9,050 bases of DNA from NCBI GenBank assembly GCA_021800645.1, contig JAJYYT010000067.1, forward strand, positions 1 to 9,050. Direction: 5' to 3'. Below the pieces are notes generated by a model. It searched no databases and was not told where the DNA came from. It was given only the letters and a program-made list of their open reading frames with translations. Numbering within the stretch: the stretch's first letter is position 1; every line of letters begins with the position of its first letter. A program made the position numbers and the translations under genes. This DNA comes from Actinomycetes bacterium. Its GTDB lineage: Bacteria > Actinomycetota > Acidimicrobiia > Acidimicrobiales > RAAP-2. Shown here one piece after another: positions 1 to 6,804 of this stretch.

Positions 1-749
1 CCCGACCCGTACCGGCTTGCCCACGCGTCCATCGTGCCCACGACGACGGGAGCGCCCGGTCGCACCGGCCCCAGAGCCACGCGAGCCTCACCCAGCACCG
101 AGGTCATGGCGCGCAGCGGGGGGAGGAGCTCGGAGACGCCGGGCACCAGGGCCAGCGCGCCGGGCAGGTAGTCCCCGGTCTCGTCGACGAGACCGATCGC
201 GCTGGCGGGGTCGCTCGCGACCTCGCCGGTGAGCTTCGAGTTGCAGAAGTCCTTCGGCGACAGCAGCCAGCGGCTCCGTTCCAGCACCTCAGGACGCTCG
301 CTCGCGCACCAGGCGACCCTCGCGAGCGGCGACGAGGCGTCCACGTGGGTGGCAGATCCCCAGATGCGATCGCGCGCACGCTCGTCGATGGGGCGGTCGA
401 TCCCCTCAGCGAAGGGTGCGGCGCGCTGGTCCTGCCACACGATCGCGGGCAGCAGTGGTTCGCCTCTGGCGTCCACGAACACATGGGTGTTCACCTGGCT
501 GCAGATGCCGATGGCCGCCACTCGATCGGCGCCAGCAAGCCTGGCGACCTCTGCCACGACGCCCTCGATCGATCGCCACCACACCTGCGCCTCCTGCTCG
601 ACCAGTCCGGGCGCAGGCCGTTGCGTGGGGTACCGGGTGCTCGCCTGGCCGAGGGGACGCCCCGCCAAGTCGAAGAGCCCCGCCTTGATCGCAGTGGTGC
701 CGAGGTCGACGCCGAGCAGCAGCGGAGAAGGCGTTCGCCTGGCCATCAT
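1..749 (-). CDS. FGGY-family carbohydrate/polyol kinase, xylulokinase-like (C-terminus beyond window)
   Basis: Only the N-terminal 249 residues are visible; the reading frame runs open off the left edge, whereas family members are usually about 480-520 residues. Residues 13-18 (GVDLGT) form the FGGY ATP-phosphate loop, with Asp15 as the conserved acidic residue. Residues around 50-60 (PAPGLVEQEAQVWW) match the conserved Pro-Gly-x-x-Glu-Gln-x-x-x-x-Trp-Trp stretch, followed by PAIVWQDQR. Asp241 in VVVGTMDAW sits where the catalytic base of the family lies, just before the interdomain hinge. Such enzymes transfer the ATP gamma-phosphate to a hydroxyl of a sugar or polyol in the cytoplasm. The substrate-contact stretch reads CSQVNTHVFVD, not the SGQMHG of classical xylulokinase, so the substrate is left open. 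Two ATGs lie in tandem (749 and 746); GGGAGG at 754-759 is 4 or 7 nt upstream, so the second may be used. The gene follows the TrpA-like gene after 63 nt and is probably co-transcribed. Family assignment is firm; substrate is unknown. Confidence 0.9.
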   Translation of the reverse strand, partial: MMARRTPSPLLLGVDLGTTAIKAGLFDLAGRPLGQASTRYPTQRPAPGLVEQEAQVWWRSIEGVVAEVARLAGADRVAAIGICSQVNTHVFVDARGEPLLPAIVWQDQRAAPFAEGIDRPIDERARDRIWGSATHVDASSPLARVAWCASERPEVLERSRWLLSPKDFCNSKLTGEVASDPASAIGLVDETGDYLPGALALVPGVSELLPPLRAMTSVLGEARVALGPVRPGAPVVVGTMDAWASRYGS

Positions 750-753
750 CGCG

Positions 754-759
754 CCTCCC
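754..759 (-). promoter_or_regulatory. Ribosome binding site of the FGGY kinase
   Basis: GGGAGG lies 4 nt before the first and 7 nt before the second of two tandem ATG codons (749, 746). The spacing slightly favours the second. It supports a start here and independent translation initiation of the kinase, which unlike most genes of this operon does not overlap its upstream neighbour. Confidence 0.6.
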
Positions 760-766
760 GGCCGCC

Positions 767-810
767 ATCCCGGCCGTCCTCGCGGCTGCAATCCCGGCCG
801 TCCTCGCGGC
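767..810 (-). repeat. Two-copy tandem repeat, 24-bp period, between the TrpA-like gene and the kinase
   Basis: A 20-nt sequence, ATCCCGGCCGTCCTCGCGGC on the plus strand, occurs at 767-786 and identically at 791-810, separated by TGCA, giving a 24-bp period. It fills most of the 63-nt gap between the TrpA-like stop codon (813) and the kinase start (749), the longest non-coding gap in the window. There is no U-tract or strong hairpin that would suggest a terminator. It most likely arose by slippage in GC-rich DNA; a regulatory role is not shown. Confidence 0.8.
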
Positions 811-812
811 CC

Positions 813-1619
813 TCATCGCGCATCGAGCGCCCTGCGCACGTCGGCGATGAGCGTGGAGACCCGGGGCAAGCCGTCGAGCGCCGCTTCCAGGACGGCAGAG
901 CCGATGACGACGGCGTCTGCACCCAGCTCCACCACATGGCGGGCCGCTTCGGCGCCGGCGACCCCGAACCCGACCGCCAGCGGGACCTGGACCCCTGCCC
1001 GGCGGAGCGTGGCGAGCGCCCGAGGCAGCCTCGGGTCGGGGCCTCCCAACCGCACGCCGGTCCTCCCAGGCACCGCCTGCACCATCACGTAGCCCGACTT
1101 CGCTCCCGACGCCAGCGCGACGTCGGCCGGGTCGAGCTCGAGATCGAGGAAGCCGAGGAGCGGCACGCCGGCGGCGGCGAGCCACCGGCGGGGACCCGCG
1201 AGCCGACGCGGCGCCTCGGCAAGGAGCACTGCGTCCACCCCGCTGACCGCGACCTCCCGGGCCCAGCGCTCCCCGAGCCGCTCGGGATACCCCATCCAGA
1301 CGATCGCGTGTGCGCCGACCCGCTCGCGTAGGCCGGCGAGGAGCGCCACCGCTCGACGGCGGTCGACCCCAGCCGCTCGAGCACGCCGCATCGAGTCCGC
1401 GACCACCGGACCGTCGAGGCGAGGGTTGGCGGCGGGCACGCCGACCTCGAGGACGTCGGCGCCAGCTTCGAGCAGCGCTGTCGCCAACCCTTCGGGCACC
1501 AGCGGGTCACCGAGGGGCAGGTAGCACACGAGGCCGGGGCGGCCCTTGGCGAGCGCAGCGTCGAGGCGGGAGGAGGGGCTTGGCTCGCGCCCCGTCCCCC
1601 CGCCCTCGACTTCACCCAC
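813..1619 (-). CDS. Stand-alone tryptophan synthase alpha-like lyase (TrpA homologue)
   Basis: This 268-residue TIM-barrel protein matches TrpA in length and motif order. TrpA cleaves indole-3-glycerol phosphate to indole and glyceraldehyde-3-phosphate. Conserved here are the catalytic Glu (Glu58 in VLEVGVP, E. coli Glu49), the catalytic Asp (Asp69 in RLDGP, Asp60) and the phosphate-site residues: Thr187-Gly188, Phe218-Gly219 and Gly240-Ser241. Divergent are the loop-2 signature F-S-D-P, which reads A-A-N-P (Asn65 replaces Asp56, known to salt-bridge the beta subunit), the usual Tyr175 (a Met here), and the M-x-Y-x-N stretch, which reads MGYPE. No trpB, trpC or other tryptophan gene is nearby. 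The protein therefore probably acts alone as a retro-aldol lyase on a phosphorylated substrate other than, or as well as, indole-glycerol phosphate. The GTG start is preceded by AGAGGG 5 nt upstream. It lies 24 nt after the binding-protein gene and 63 nt before a kinase that could supply its phosphorylated substrate. Fold is confident; reaction is inferred. Confidence 0.88.
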   Translation of the reverse strand: MGEVEGGGTGREPSPSSRLDAALAKGRPGLVCYLPLGDPLVPEGLATALLEAGADVLEVGVPAANPRLDGPVVADSMRRARAAGVDRRRAVALLAGLRERVGAHAIVWMGYPERLGERWAREVAVSGVDAVLLAEAPRRLAGPRRWLAAAGVPLLGFLDLELDPADVALASGAKSGYVMVQAVPGRTGVRLGGPDPRLPRALATLRRAGVQVPLAVGFGVAGAEAARHVVELGADAVVIGSAVLEAALDGLPRVSTLIADVRRALDAR

Positions 1620-1643
1620 GAGAGCCCTCTGCCGTCGAGACCC

Positions 1644-2849
1644 TCAGCGGAGCACCTGCGACCCGGTCTCGATCAGCTTGAACTGTCCATTCACGACCTT
1701 CATCACCGACAGCGAGGAGGGCAGCACGCCGGCGTGGACATGGGGGCTGAAGGTGAAGACCCCCGTCACGCCGGGGAAGTTCACCACCTTGGTCTGCAGG
1801 TACCGCTCGATCGCCGGTCCGTTGGTGCCCACTGCTCTCATCGCCCTCACCAGCAGGGTCACGCAGTCGTACATGTCCCCGGCGAACCGGTTGGCGCTTC
1901 CGTAGAGCTTCAGGAATGCCTGGATCGGGCCCTTCTGCGGGTTGCTCGGAGGAAGTGTCTTGAAGACGTTCACGTTCCCGCCTACCACGGTCACGCCGTT
2001 GGCCGCCGCTCCCACGGCCTTCGGGAATGTCCCGAGCGCGACCCCGTTGCCCTGGAACACCGGGACCTTGATGCCGGCCGACGCGATCTCACCTTGGATG
2101 ATGAAGGCGGTCGGGGGAATGCCGTAGACGAGGAGCGCCTGCTCGCCAGAGAGGCCCTTCACCCGCTCCAGGTACGACGTCAGGTTCGTCGATGTCGCCG
2201 GGTACATGATGGTGTCGAGCAGGGTCTGGTGGTTCGCCTTCGCCACCTTCTCGAACACGGGCAAGCCTTCCTGTCCGAACCCGTTGTCGATGCCCAGCCA
2301 TGCGATCTTGGTGATGCCGCGCTTTTTCATGTACCCGAGGGTGATCTCGGCCACGTTCGTCGGGGTCTCGGGGATCTTGAAGAAGTAGGGCGACGGCGGA
2401 TGGTTGAATGTCCCACCCCCGATGTCCGCCAGCGTCGGGACCTTGTACTCCTTGACGATCGGGAGGACGTCCTCACCCAGCGTCGTCGAGGTGATCCCGA
2501 GCAGCGCCACGACGTGATCCTGGGTGATCATCTGACGAACGTCGAGCAGGCCGGTTGTCGGGCTGGTCTTCGTGTCCATGATCTTCAGCTCGATCTTGCG
2601 GCCGTGCACGCCGCCGTGGGCATTGATCTGTGCGACGTACTCCTGGGCGGCCTTCGCGTCGGCTTGGCCGATTGGCGCCTCGCTCCCGGACAGCGCGACC
2701 GGCACACCGACGACGATCGGCCCCCCGGCCGACGACCTGTGGCTCGTGGAGGCCGCCGCCGGGCCCGAGGCGTACACCACCGTCACCGATGCCACGGCTG
2801 CCAACGCGGCCGCTGCTGCGAGCCGCCCTCTCGTTCTCCACATTCTCAT
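1644..2849 (-). CDS. ABC transporter substrate-binding protein, branched-chain amino acid (HAAT/LivJ-K) type
   Basis: This 401-residue periplasmic binding protein captures ligand outside the membrane for the LivH/LivM-G/LivF importer encoded just upstream. Residues 1-35 look like a Sec signal: basic MRMWRTRGR, then an Ala/Val-rich core, then small residues with likely cleavage around the ASGPAAAS segment. No lipobox Cys is present, so a soluble or otherwise retained protein is more likely than a classical lipoprotein. The mature part begins with the family pattern IVVGVPVALSGSEAPIG, continues with AINxxGGVxGR-like NAHGGVHGRKIEL (about 76-88), and contains DNGFGQEG, typical of the second lobe of Peripla_BP_6 proteins. 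The ATG start shares ATGA with the livF stop, and AGGGAG lies just upstream, so translation is coupled. Relatives bind leucine/valine, amides, or aromatic and aliphatic acids. The kinase and lyase downstream argue against assuming leucine. Fold and role are firm; ligand is unknown. Confidence 0.93.
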   Translation of the reverse strand: MRMWRTRGRLAAAAALAAVASVTVVYASGPAAASTSHRSSAGGPIVVGVPVALSGSEAPIGQADAKAAQEYVAQINAHGGVHGRKIELKIMDTKTSPTTGLLDVRQMITQDHVVALLGITSTTLGEDVLPIVKEYKVPTLADIGGGTFNHPPSPYFFKIPETPTNVAEITLGYMKKRGITKIAWLGIDNGFGQEGLPVFEKVAKANHQTLLDTIMYPATSTNLTSYLERVKGLSGEQALLVYGIPPTAFIIQGEIASAGIKVPVFQGNGVALGTFPKAVGAAANGVTVVGGNVNVFKTLPPSNPQKGPIQAFLKLYGSANRFAGDMYDCVTLLVRAMRAVGTNGPAIERYLQTKVVNFPGVTGVFTFSPHVHAGVLPSSLSVMKVVNGQFKLIETGSQVLR

Positions 2850-3712
2850 CTGCTCTCCCTTTCCTGTTCCTTCGCTCCGGACCGGAGCACCGACCTCGAG
2901 GTTCCCCCCTCTTCGACGCAGCCCTCTGCGGAGCTCCCTTCGGACACGCGCTCTACGACGCCCTCCACACGGTCCGTACCAGGCCCCCCGAGATAGGCGG
3001 CAAGCAGCGCCTCTTGGTCCAAGCTAGCCCCGGCACCCGCTTCGTGCACGATCACCCCCTGCTCCATCACGAGGAGGTGGTCGGCAAGAGCCATGGCCAG
3101 GCGGACGTTCTGCTCGACGATCAGCAGGGTCAGTCCTTGCCGGCGAAGCTCGTGCAGCGCGTCGGCCACCGCATCCACGACCACCGGGGCCAAGCCGAGG
3201 GACGGCTCGTCCACCATGAGCACCCGTGGAAAGCTCATGAGCCCGCGGCCGATCGCCAGCATCTGCTGCTCTCCGCCAGAGAGCGTCCCGGCTCGCTGGT
3301 CACGCCGCTCGGCCAGGATCGGGAAGAGCGCTTCTACCCGTTCGAGCTGCTCGAGCACCCTTCGGTCCCGTCCGAGCACGTAGCTGCCGAGGAGCAGATT
3401 GTCTCGCACCGACATCGAGGCGAAGAGCTGGCGACGCTCGGGGACGAGCACGAGCCCCCGCCGAACGTTCGCCTCGGCCTTCGAGCCGGTGATGGGCTCG
3501 TCGTCGAGCGACACGCTCCCGGCTGCAGGACGCACCAGCCCGGTGATCGCGGCGAGCAGGCTCGTCTTGCCAGCCCCGTTGGCGCCGACCACGCCAAGGC
3601 ACTCGTCTCGGTGGAGCGCGAGCGACACACCGCGCACCGCGCGGACCGCGCCGTAGGAGACGGCGAGGCCGTCGACCTGCACCAGCACCGGTCGATCGCT
3701 CGGCCCCTTCAC
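2846..3712 (-). CDS. livF: Branched-chain-type ABC transporter ATP-binding protein LivF
   Basis: This 288-residue cytoplasmic ATPase is the second nucleotide-binding subunit of the importer. Visible motifs are Walker A GANGAGKT (43-50), the LivF-type Q-loop region VPERRQLF (90-97), signature LSGGEQQ (144-150) and Walker B VLMVDEP (164-170). The switch position reads VEQN, with Gln201 replacing His, which is normal for LivF and separates it from the LivG domain upstream (VEHN). The family usually ends near AAYLG (about residue 242). Here a charged, Glu/Gly/Ser-rich tail of about 46 residues follows, without a recognisable motif. The start is GTG, overlapping the LivM-G stop as GTGA, with GGAGG 7 nt upstream. 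The stop overlaps the binding-protein ATG. Assignment is firm; the tail is of unknown function. Confidence 0.95.
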   Translation of the reverse strand: MKGPSDRPVLVQVDGLAVSYGAVRAVRGVSLALHRDECLGVVGANGAGKTSLLAAITGLVRPAAGSVSLDDEPITGSKAEANVRRGLVLVPERRQLFASMSVRDNLLLGSYVLGRDRRVLEQLERVEALFPILAERRDQRAGTLSGGEQQMLAIGRGLMSFPRVLMVDEPSLGLAPVVVDAVADALHELRRQGLTLLIVEQNVRLAMALADHLLVMEQGVIVHEAGAGASLDQEALLAAYLGGPGTDRVEGVVERVSEGSSAEGCVEEGGTSRSVLRSGAKEQERESR

Positions 3713-5859
3713 GCACCACCCTCCGGGACGTAGGAGACCTCTCCGGCAGGATCCCGAGGAGCCGGGGCTGCGCGGACCCGAGCATCGACGTGGCTCGTCC
3801 CGAGGTACGACTCGATGACGAGAGGATCTTTTCGAACCTCGTCGGGCAGCGCGGTCACGAGCTGCCTCCCCGAGGCCAGCACGGTCACGCGATCGGCCAC
3901 GTTCATAACTGCTCGCATGTTGTGCTCGACGAGGATCACCCCGAGCGACTCCCTCGCCAACGCCCGAACCAGCTCGACCAGCTCTTCGGCCTCACGGGCG
4001 CTGAGACCGGCGGCGGGCTCGTCGAGCAGCAGGACGTGCGGCTCCGCCGCCAACGCCCGCGCGATCTCCACGCGGCGCTGCTGGCCGTAGGGGAGCGTGC
4101 CGGCAGCCCGTGACGCGAACGTCGCCATCTCGACGCGCTCCAGGGCGTAGCCGGCTCGCCGGGCGAGGTCGCGCTCGTCGCGCCAGTGCCGGGGCAGACG
4201 AAGGATCGCCGAGAGCGCGCCGGCGTGCGCAGCGAGGTGTGCCCCGACCATCACGTTCTCGAGCACGGTCATGTCCGGGAACAGCTCGATGTTCTGAAAG
4301 GTCCGGGAGACCCCGTGGCGGGCAATCCGGTGCGGCGGCATCCCGACGACGTCCACCCCAGCGACGCGCACCGCGCCCGAGGACGGCCGTACGTGTCCCG
4401 ACAGGCAGTTGAAGAAGGTCGTCTTCCCCGCTCCGTTGGGGCCGATGAGACCGACCACCTCTCCTGGTGCGAGCTCCAGGCTCACACCGTCCAACGCCAG
4501 CAGCCCTTCGAAGCGGCACGTCACCTCGATCGCCTGGAGAAGGGGCGACGGGTCGCGCGCTCCCATGGCGGGGCTGGCGAAGACGACAGGAGGATCGGCG
4601 GCGGGGACGGGCGGGGCGGGCGGGGCGGCGGAGACGGGCGGTGCGGCGGGGACGGGCGGTGCGGCGGGGACGGGCGGGGCGGCCGGGGCGACAGGAGGAT
4701 CGGCGGCAGGGACGGCAACCAGGTCGGCGCTCCCTGGCGAGCCGGCGCTTGCAGCCCATGCTTCCGCCGCCGCCTTCGGCGCCGGTCGTCGCCGGGACTC
4801 GACGATGCGCCCGACCCACTGGCCGACGCTCGCCAGCCCACCGGGCAAGAGCAGCAGCACGAGGATCAGGACCACGCCGAAGCCGATCGTGGTGAAGTAC
4901 GCGGAATTGATGTGGACGACATCCGGTCCGTACGCCTGCAAGGCCTCCTGGAACATCACGACACCGAGGACGCCGAACGGCGCGCCCCAGATCGATCGCA
5001 ACCCTCCGACGACGGCCATGAGGAGGACCTCGACGGTGACGAGGATTGTGAAGGAGGCGGGGCCCACCACGCCGACGTAGTTCGCGTACAGGCTGCCCGC
5101 GACGCTCGCCATGAGGGCGCCGGTCACGAAGGCGACCACCTTGTAGTGCGTGGCGTTGACGCCCGAGGACGAGGCGGCGGCCTCGCTCGCTTCGACGGCC
5201 CTCAGCGCCCGTCCGGTGCGGCTCACCACGAGATTGCGAGCGACGACGAGCGAGACCAGCGCGGCCACGGTGCACAGGTAGAAGAAGCTGTTCTCGCCCC
5301 CGAGGAAGACGACGCTCCCGATCGACAGGCTGGGTCCGGCGCTGATGCCCGTCCCACCGCCGGTCAGCGGCGAGGTCTCGAAGACGATGTACGCGATGTA
5401 CCCGATGGCCAGGGTGACGAGGCCCAGGAGGTGACCGGTCAGACGGAAGACCATGATCCCGATGGCCGCAGCGCCGAGCCCGACCACGATCGCGGAGACC
5501 ACCAGACCCGCCCATGGGTTCAGACCCTGGTGGAGGGCCAGGATGGCCAACCCGTACGCCCCGACGCCGAACAAGGCGTTGGTGGCCAGCATGAGCTGTC
5601 CGCAGTACCCGAGGACGAGGACCATTCCCAAGGCGAGCATCGTGTAGATCGTGACGGTGATCCCGTCGTCGACCGACAAGAAGCCCAGCGCCGGCATCCA
5701 CTGGGGCATGGTGAAGAACACGGCTCCGACCACGACCAGACCGGCGATGGGCGCCCACCAGCGTTTGGCCAGCAGAGCGGGTGCTCCGAGCACCCCGACA
5801 GCGTCACGCGCCGTCCTGCTGCCCGCGCCGTCGGCCGATGGCGCGCCGAGCACGCTCAT
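3709..5859 (-). CDS. livM-livG: Fused LivM permease - LivG ATPase of a branched-chain-type ABC importer
   Basis: One 716-residue protein combines the inner-membrane permease LivM with the ATPase LivG. Residues 1-33 are a polar start. Roughly 34-350 is hydrophobic with several membrane spans and LivM landmarks: GYCGQLMLATNALFGVGAYG (84-103), SPLTGGGTGIS, and the cytoplasmic ATPase-contact loop TGRALRAVEASEAAA with GVNATHYK. About 354-435 is a Pro/Ala-rich linker containing tandem repeats. The LivG domain (about 438-690) has Walker A GPNGAGKT (473-480), signature LPYGQQRR, Walker B VLLLDEP (609-615) and switch His646 in VEHN. A 25-residue tail follows. The ATG at 5859 overlaps the livH stop as ATGA, with GGCGGTGA upstream. 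The frame stays open further upstream, but only inside livH. LivM-LivG fusions occur in other bacteria, so this is a known though less common arrangement. It fixes a 1:1 ratio of one permease to one ATPase, with LivH and LivF completing the transporter. Confidence 0.95.
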   Translation of the reverse strand: MSVLGAPSADGAGSRTARDAVGVLGAPALLAKRWWAPIAGLVVVGAVFFTMPQWMPALGFLSVDDGITVTIYTMLALGMVLVLGYCGQLMLATNALFGVGAYGLAILALHQGLNPWAGLVVSAIVVGLGAAAIGIMVFRLTGHLLGLVTLAIGYIAYIVFETSPLTGGGTGISAGPSLSIGSVVFLGGENSFFYLCTVAALVSLVVARNLVVSRTGRALRAVEASEAAASSSGVNATHYKVVAFVTGALMASVAGSLYANYVGVVGPASFTILVTVEVLLMAVVGGLRSIWGAPFGVLGVVMFQEALQAYGPDVVHINSAYFTTIGFGVVLILVLLLLPGGLASVGQWVGRIVESRRRPAPKAAAEAWAASAGSPGSADLVAVPAADPPVAPAAPPVPAAPPVPAAPPVSAAPPAPPVPAADPPVVFASPAMGARDPSPLLQAIEVTCRFEGLLALDGVSLELAPGEVVGLIGPNGAGKTTFFNCLSGHVRPSSGAVRVAGVDVVGMPPHRIARHGVSRTFQNIELFPDMTVLENVMVGAHLAAHAGALSAILRLPRHWRDERDLARRAGYALERVEMATFASRAAGTLPYGQQRRVEIARALAAEPHVLLLDEPAAGLSAREAEELVELVRALARESLGVILVEHNMRAVMNVADRVTVLASGRQLVTALPDEVRKDPLVIESYLGTSHVDARVRAAPAPRDPAGEVSYVPEGGA
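3720..3724 (-). promoter_or_regulatory. Ribosome binding site of livF
   Basis: GGAGG lies 7 nt before the GTG codon at 3712, inside the last codons of livM-livG. It supports the GTG whose first bases form the GTGA overlap with the preceding stop. Confidence 0.65.
4584..4715 (-). repeat. In-frame Pro/Ala-coding repeats in the LivM-LivG linker
   Basis: Three consecutive 18-bp units (4625-4642, 4643-4660, 4661-4678; about GCGGCGGGGACGGGCGGT) encode a repeated A-P-P-V-P/S-A hexapeptide. They are flanked by two 27-bp copies differing at one base (4584-4610 and 4689-4715), which encode VPAADPPVV and VPAADPPVA, 105 bp or 35 codons apart. All periods are multiples of three, so copy changes would lengthen or shorten the linker without breaking the frame. 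The product is an extended, probably unstructured hinge between the permease and ATPase domains. Confidence 0.85.
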
Positions 5860-6788
5860 ACCCGCGTCACCGCCAGCTGGCGGCTCAACCCACGCCGCCG
5901 GACGACGAGCAGGACGATCAGGAGCAGGAGGGGGATGACGTCGCCGTAGTTCGACCAGGAGGCGGGCGAGTAGGCGAGCACGATCGCCTCCAGCAAGCCG
6001 AAGCCCACCCCTCCGGCAACCGCCCCCACCGGGGACTCCACGCCGCCGAGGATCCACGCCACGAACGCCTTCAAGGTGATCGGGATCCCCATGTTGTAGG
6101 TGGCATAGGTCACCGGGACCACGATCGCTCCGGCGAAGGCCGCCAGGAGAGCCCCGACGGCGAACGCGATCGTCCAGTACCGGTCGACACGGATGCCGAC
6201 GAGACGGGCCGCCGTCGGGTTCACCTCGCAGGCCCGCAGCGCCTTTCCCGTCCTGGTGCGGGTCGCGCCGAACCACAGGAGCCCCATCACGATCAGGGTG
6301 GACCCGACGATCCAGAAGTCCTGCCTCGGGAGGAGGACCCCCGCGATCGACACCGCCGGGCCGGAGCTGAACGAACGCAGCCCGTAGGTGAGCGAACCGG
6401 TCGGGATGAGCGCACCGCCTTCGAGCAGCGAAGAGATGCCGATCGTCAGGATCAAAAGGAAGATCGTCCCGTAGCGGCGTCTGGGGAAGATCACGAGCAC
6501 CTCGAGCACGGCGCCCAGCGCCGTCGTGATCAGCACTGCCAGCACCACGGCCAAGGCGAGCGGCAGGCGGTGCGGATCCCCGTTGGGGCCGGCGAACAGG
6601 AGCGTGAGCATCGCGCCGACCATGAGGAAGTCCCCGACCGCGAAGTTGATGACCCCAGTGACGTTGTAGACCACGAGCAGGCTGACCGCGGCCAACGCGT
6701 AGATGCACCCGTTGACGACGCCGCCCACGAGGGTCTCCGGCAACTGACCGAGACCGGTCGCAAGAAGGACCGGCACGTGATCGATCAT
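5856..6788 (-). CDS. livH: Branched-chain-type ABC transporter permease LivH
   Basis: This 310-residue integral membrane protein is one of the two permease halves of the importer. LivH landmarks are NGCIYALAAVSLLVVYNVTGVINFA (about 26-50), GDFLMVGA, the cytoplasmic loop TRTGKALRACEVNPTAARLVGI (about 178-199) that contacts the ATPase, and the C-terminal GGVESPVGAVAGG (248-260), matching the usual GG-x-x-S-x-x-G-A-x-x-GG. Many LivH proteins read NFAHG where this one has NFAVG (Val51), a modest variation. The gene starts 16 nt after the E2 stop, which ties the importer to the dehydrogenase genes, and ends with ATGA overlapping livM-livG. Length and motif order fit the family well. Confidence 0.94.
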   Translation of the reverse strand: MIDHVPVLLATGLGQLPETLVGGVVNGCIYALAAVSLLVVYNVTGVINFAVGDFLMVGAMLTLLFAGPNGDPHRLPLALAVVLAVLITTALGAVLEVLVIFPRRRYGTIFLLILTIGISSLLEGGALIPTGSLTYGLRSFSSGPAVSIAGVLLPRQDFWIVGSTLIVMGLLWFGATRTRTGKALRACEVNPTAARLVGIRVDRYWTIAFAVGALLAAFAGAIVVPVTYATYNMGIPITLKAFVAWILGGVESPVGAVAGGVGFGLLEAIVLAYSPASWSNYGDVIPLLLLIVLLVVRRRGLSRQLAVTRV

Positions 6789-6789
6789 G

Positions 6790-6797
6790 GGATCACC
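6790..6797 (-). promoter_or_regulatory. Unusual ribosome binding site of livH (GGTGATCC)
   Basis: No GGAGG precedes the livH ATG at 6788. Instead GGTGATCC sits 1 nt upstream. It is the exact complement of GGATCACC, the conserved bases just 5' of the core anti-Shine-Dalgarno at the 16S rRNA 3' end (GGATCACCTCCTTT). This is a shifted or partial Shine-Dalgarno pairing, and the start is further supported by homology of the N-terminus. Confidence 0.4.
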
Positions 6798-6804
6798 CAG
6801 CGCC

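Noticed and set aside
1..749. Naming the kinase xylB
   Set aside because: The substrate-contact stretch is CSQVNTH, not SGQMHG, no xylose isomerase is nearby, and the C-terminal half is missing.
750..812. Transcription terminator or promoter in the 63-nt gap before the kinase
   Set aside because: No hairpin followed by a T-run and no convincing -35/-10 pair; the gap is mostly a GC-rich direct repeat.
746..937. Small minus-strand frame encoding repeated Glu-Asp-Gly-Arg-Asp units
   Set aside because: It overlaps the end of the TrpA-like gene in another frame and is produced by the 24-bp DNA repeat. No ribosome binding site or homology is evident.
813..1619. Assignment as the biosynthetic tryptophan synthase alpha subunit (trpA)
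   Set aside because: No trpB or other trp gene is adjacent, and the loop residues contacting TrpB and the indole pocket differ. Not excluded until the rest of the genome is checked.
1734..2996. Plus-strand open frame of 420 codons opposite the binding-protein gene
   Set aside because: Low-complexity Arg/His/Asp composition and no motif, while the opposite strand encodes a clear periplasmic binding protein.
4186..5949. Long plus-strand open frame of 587 codons opposite livM-livG
   Set aside because: Its translation is Asp/Arg/Gly/His-rich with no domain, and it mirrors the GC-biased third positions of the real minus-strand gene. It is an antisense shadow.
5860..6708. Upstream in-frame extension that would make LivM-LivG a 999-residue protein
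   Set aside because: The extension lies inside livH in another frame, gives Arg/Gly-rich nonsense, and the ATG at 5859 has an ATGA overlap and a Shine-Dalgarno-like GGCGGTGA.
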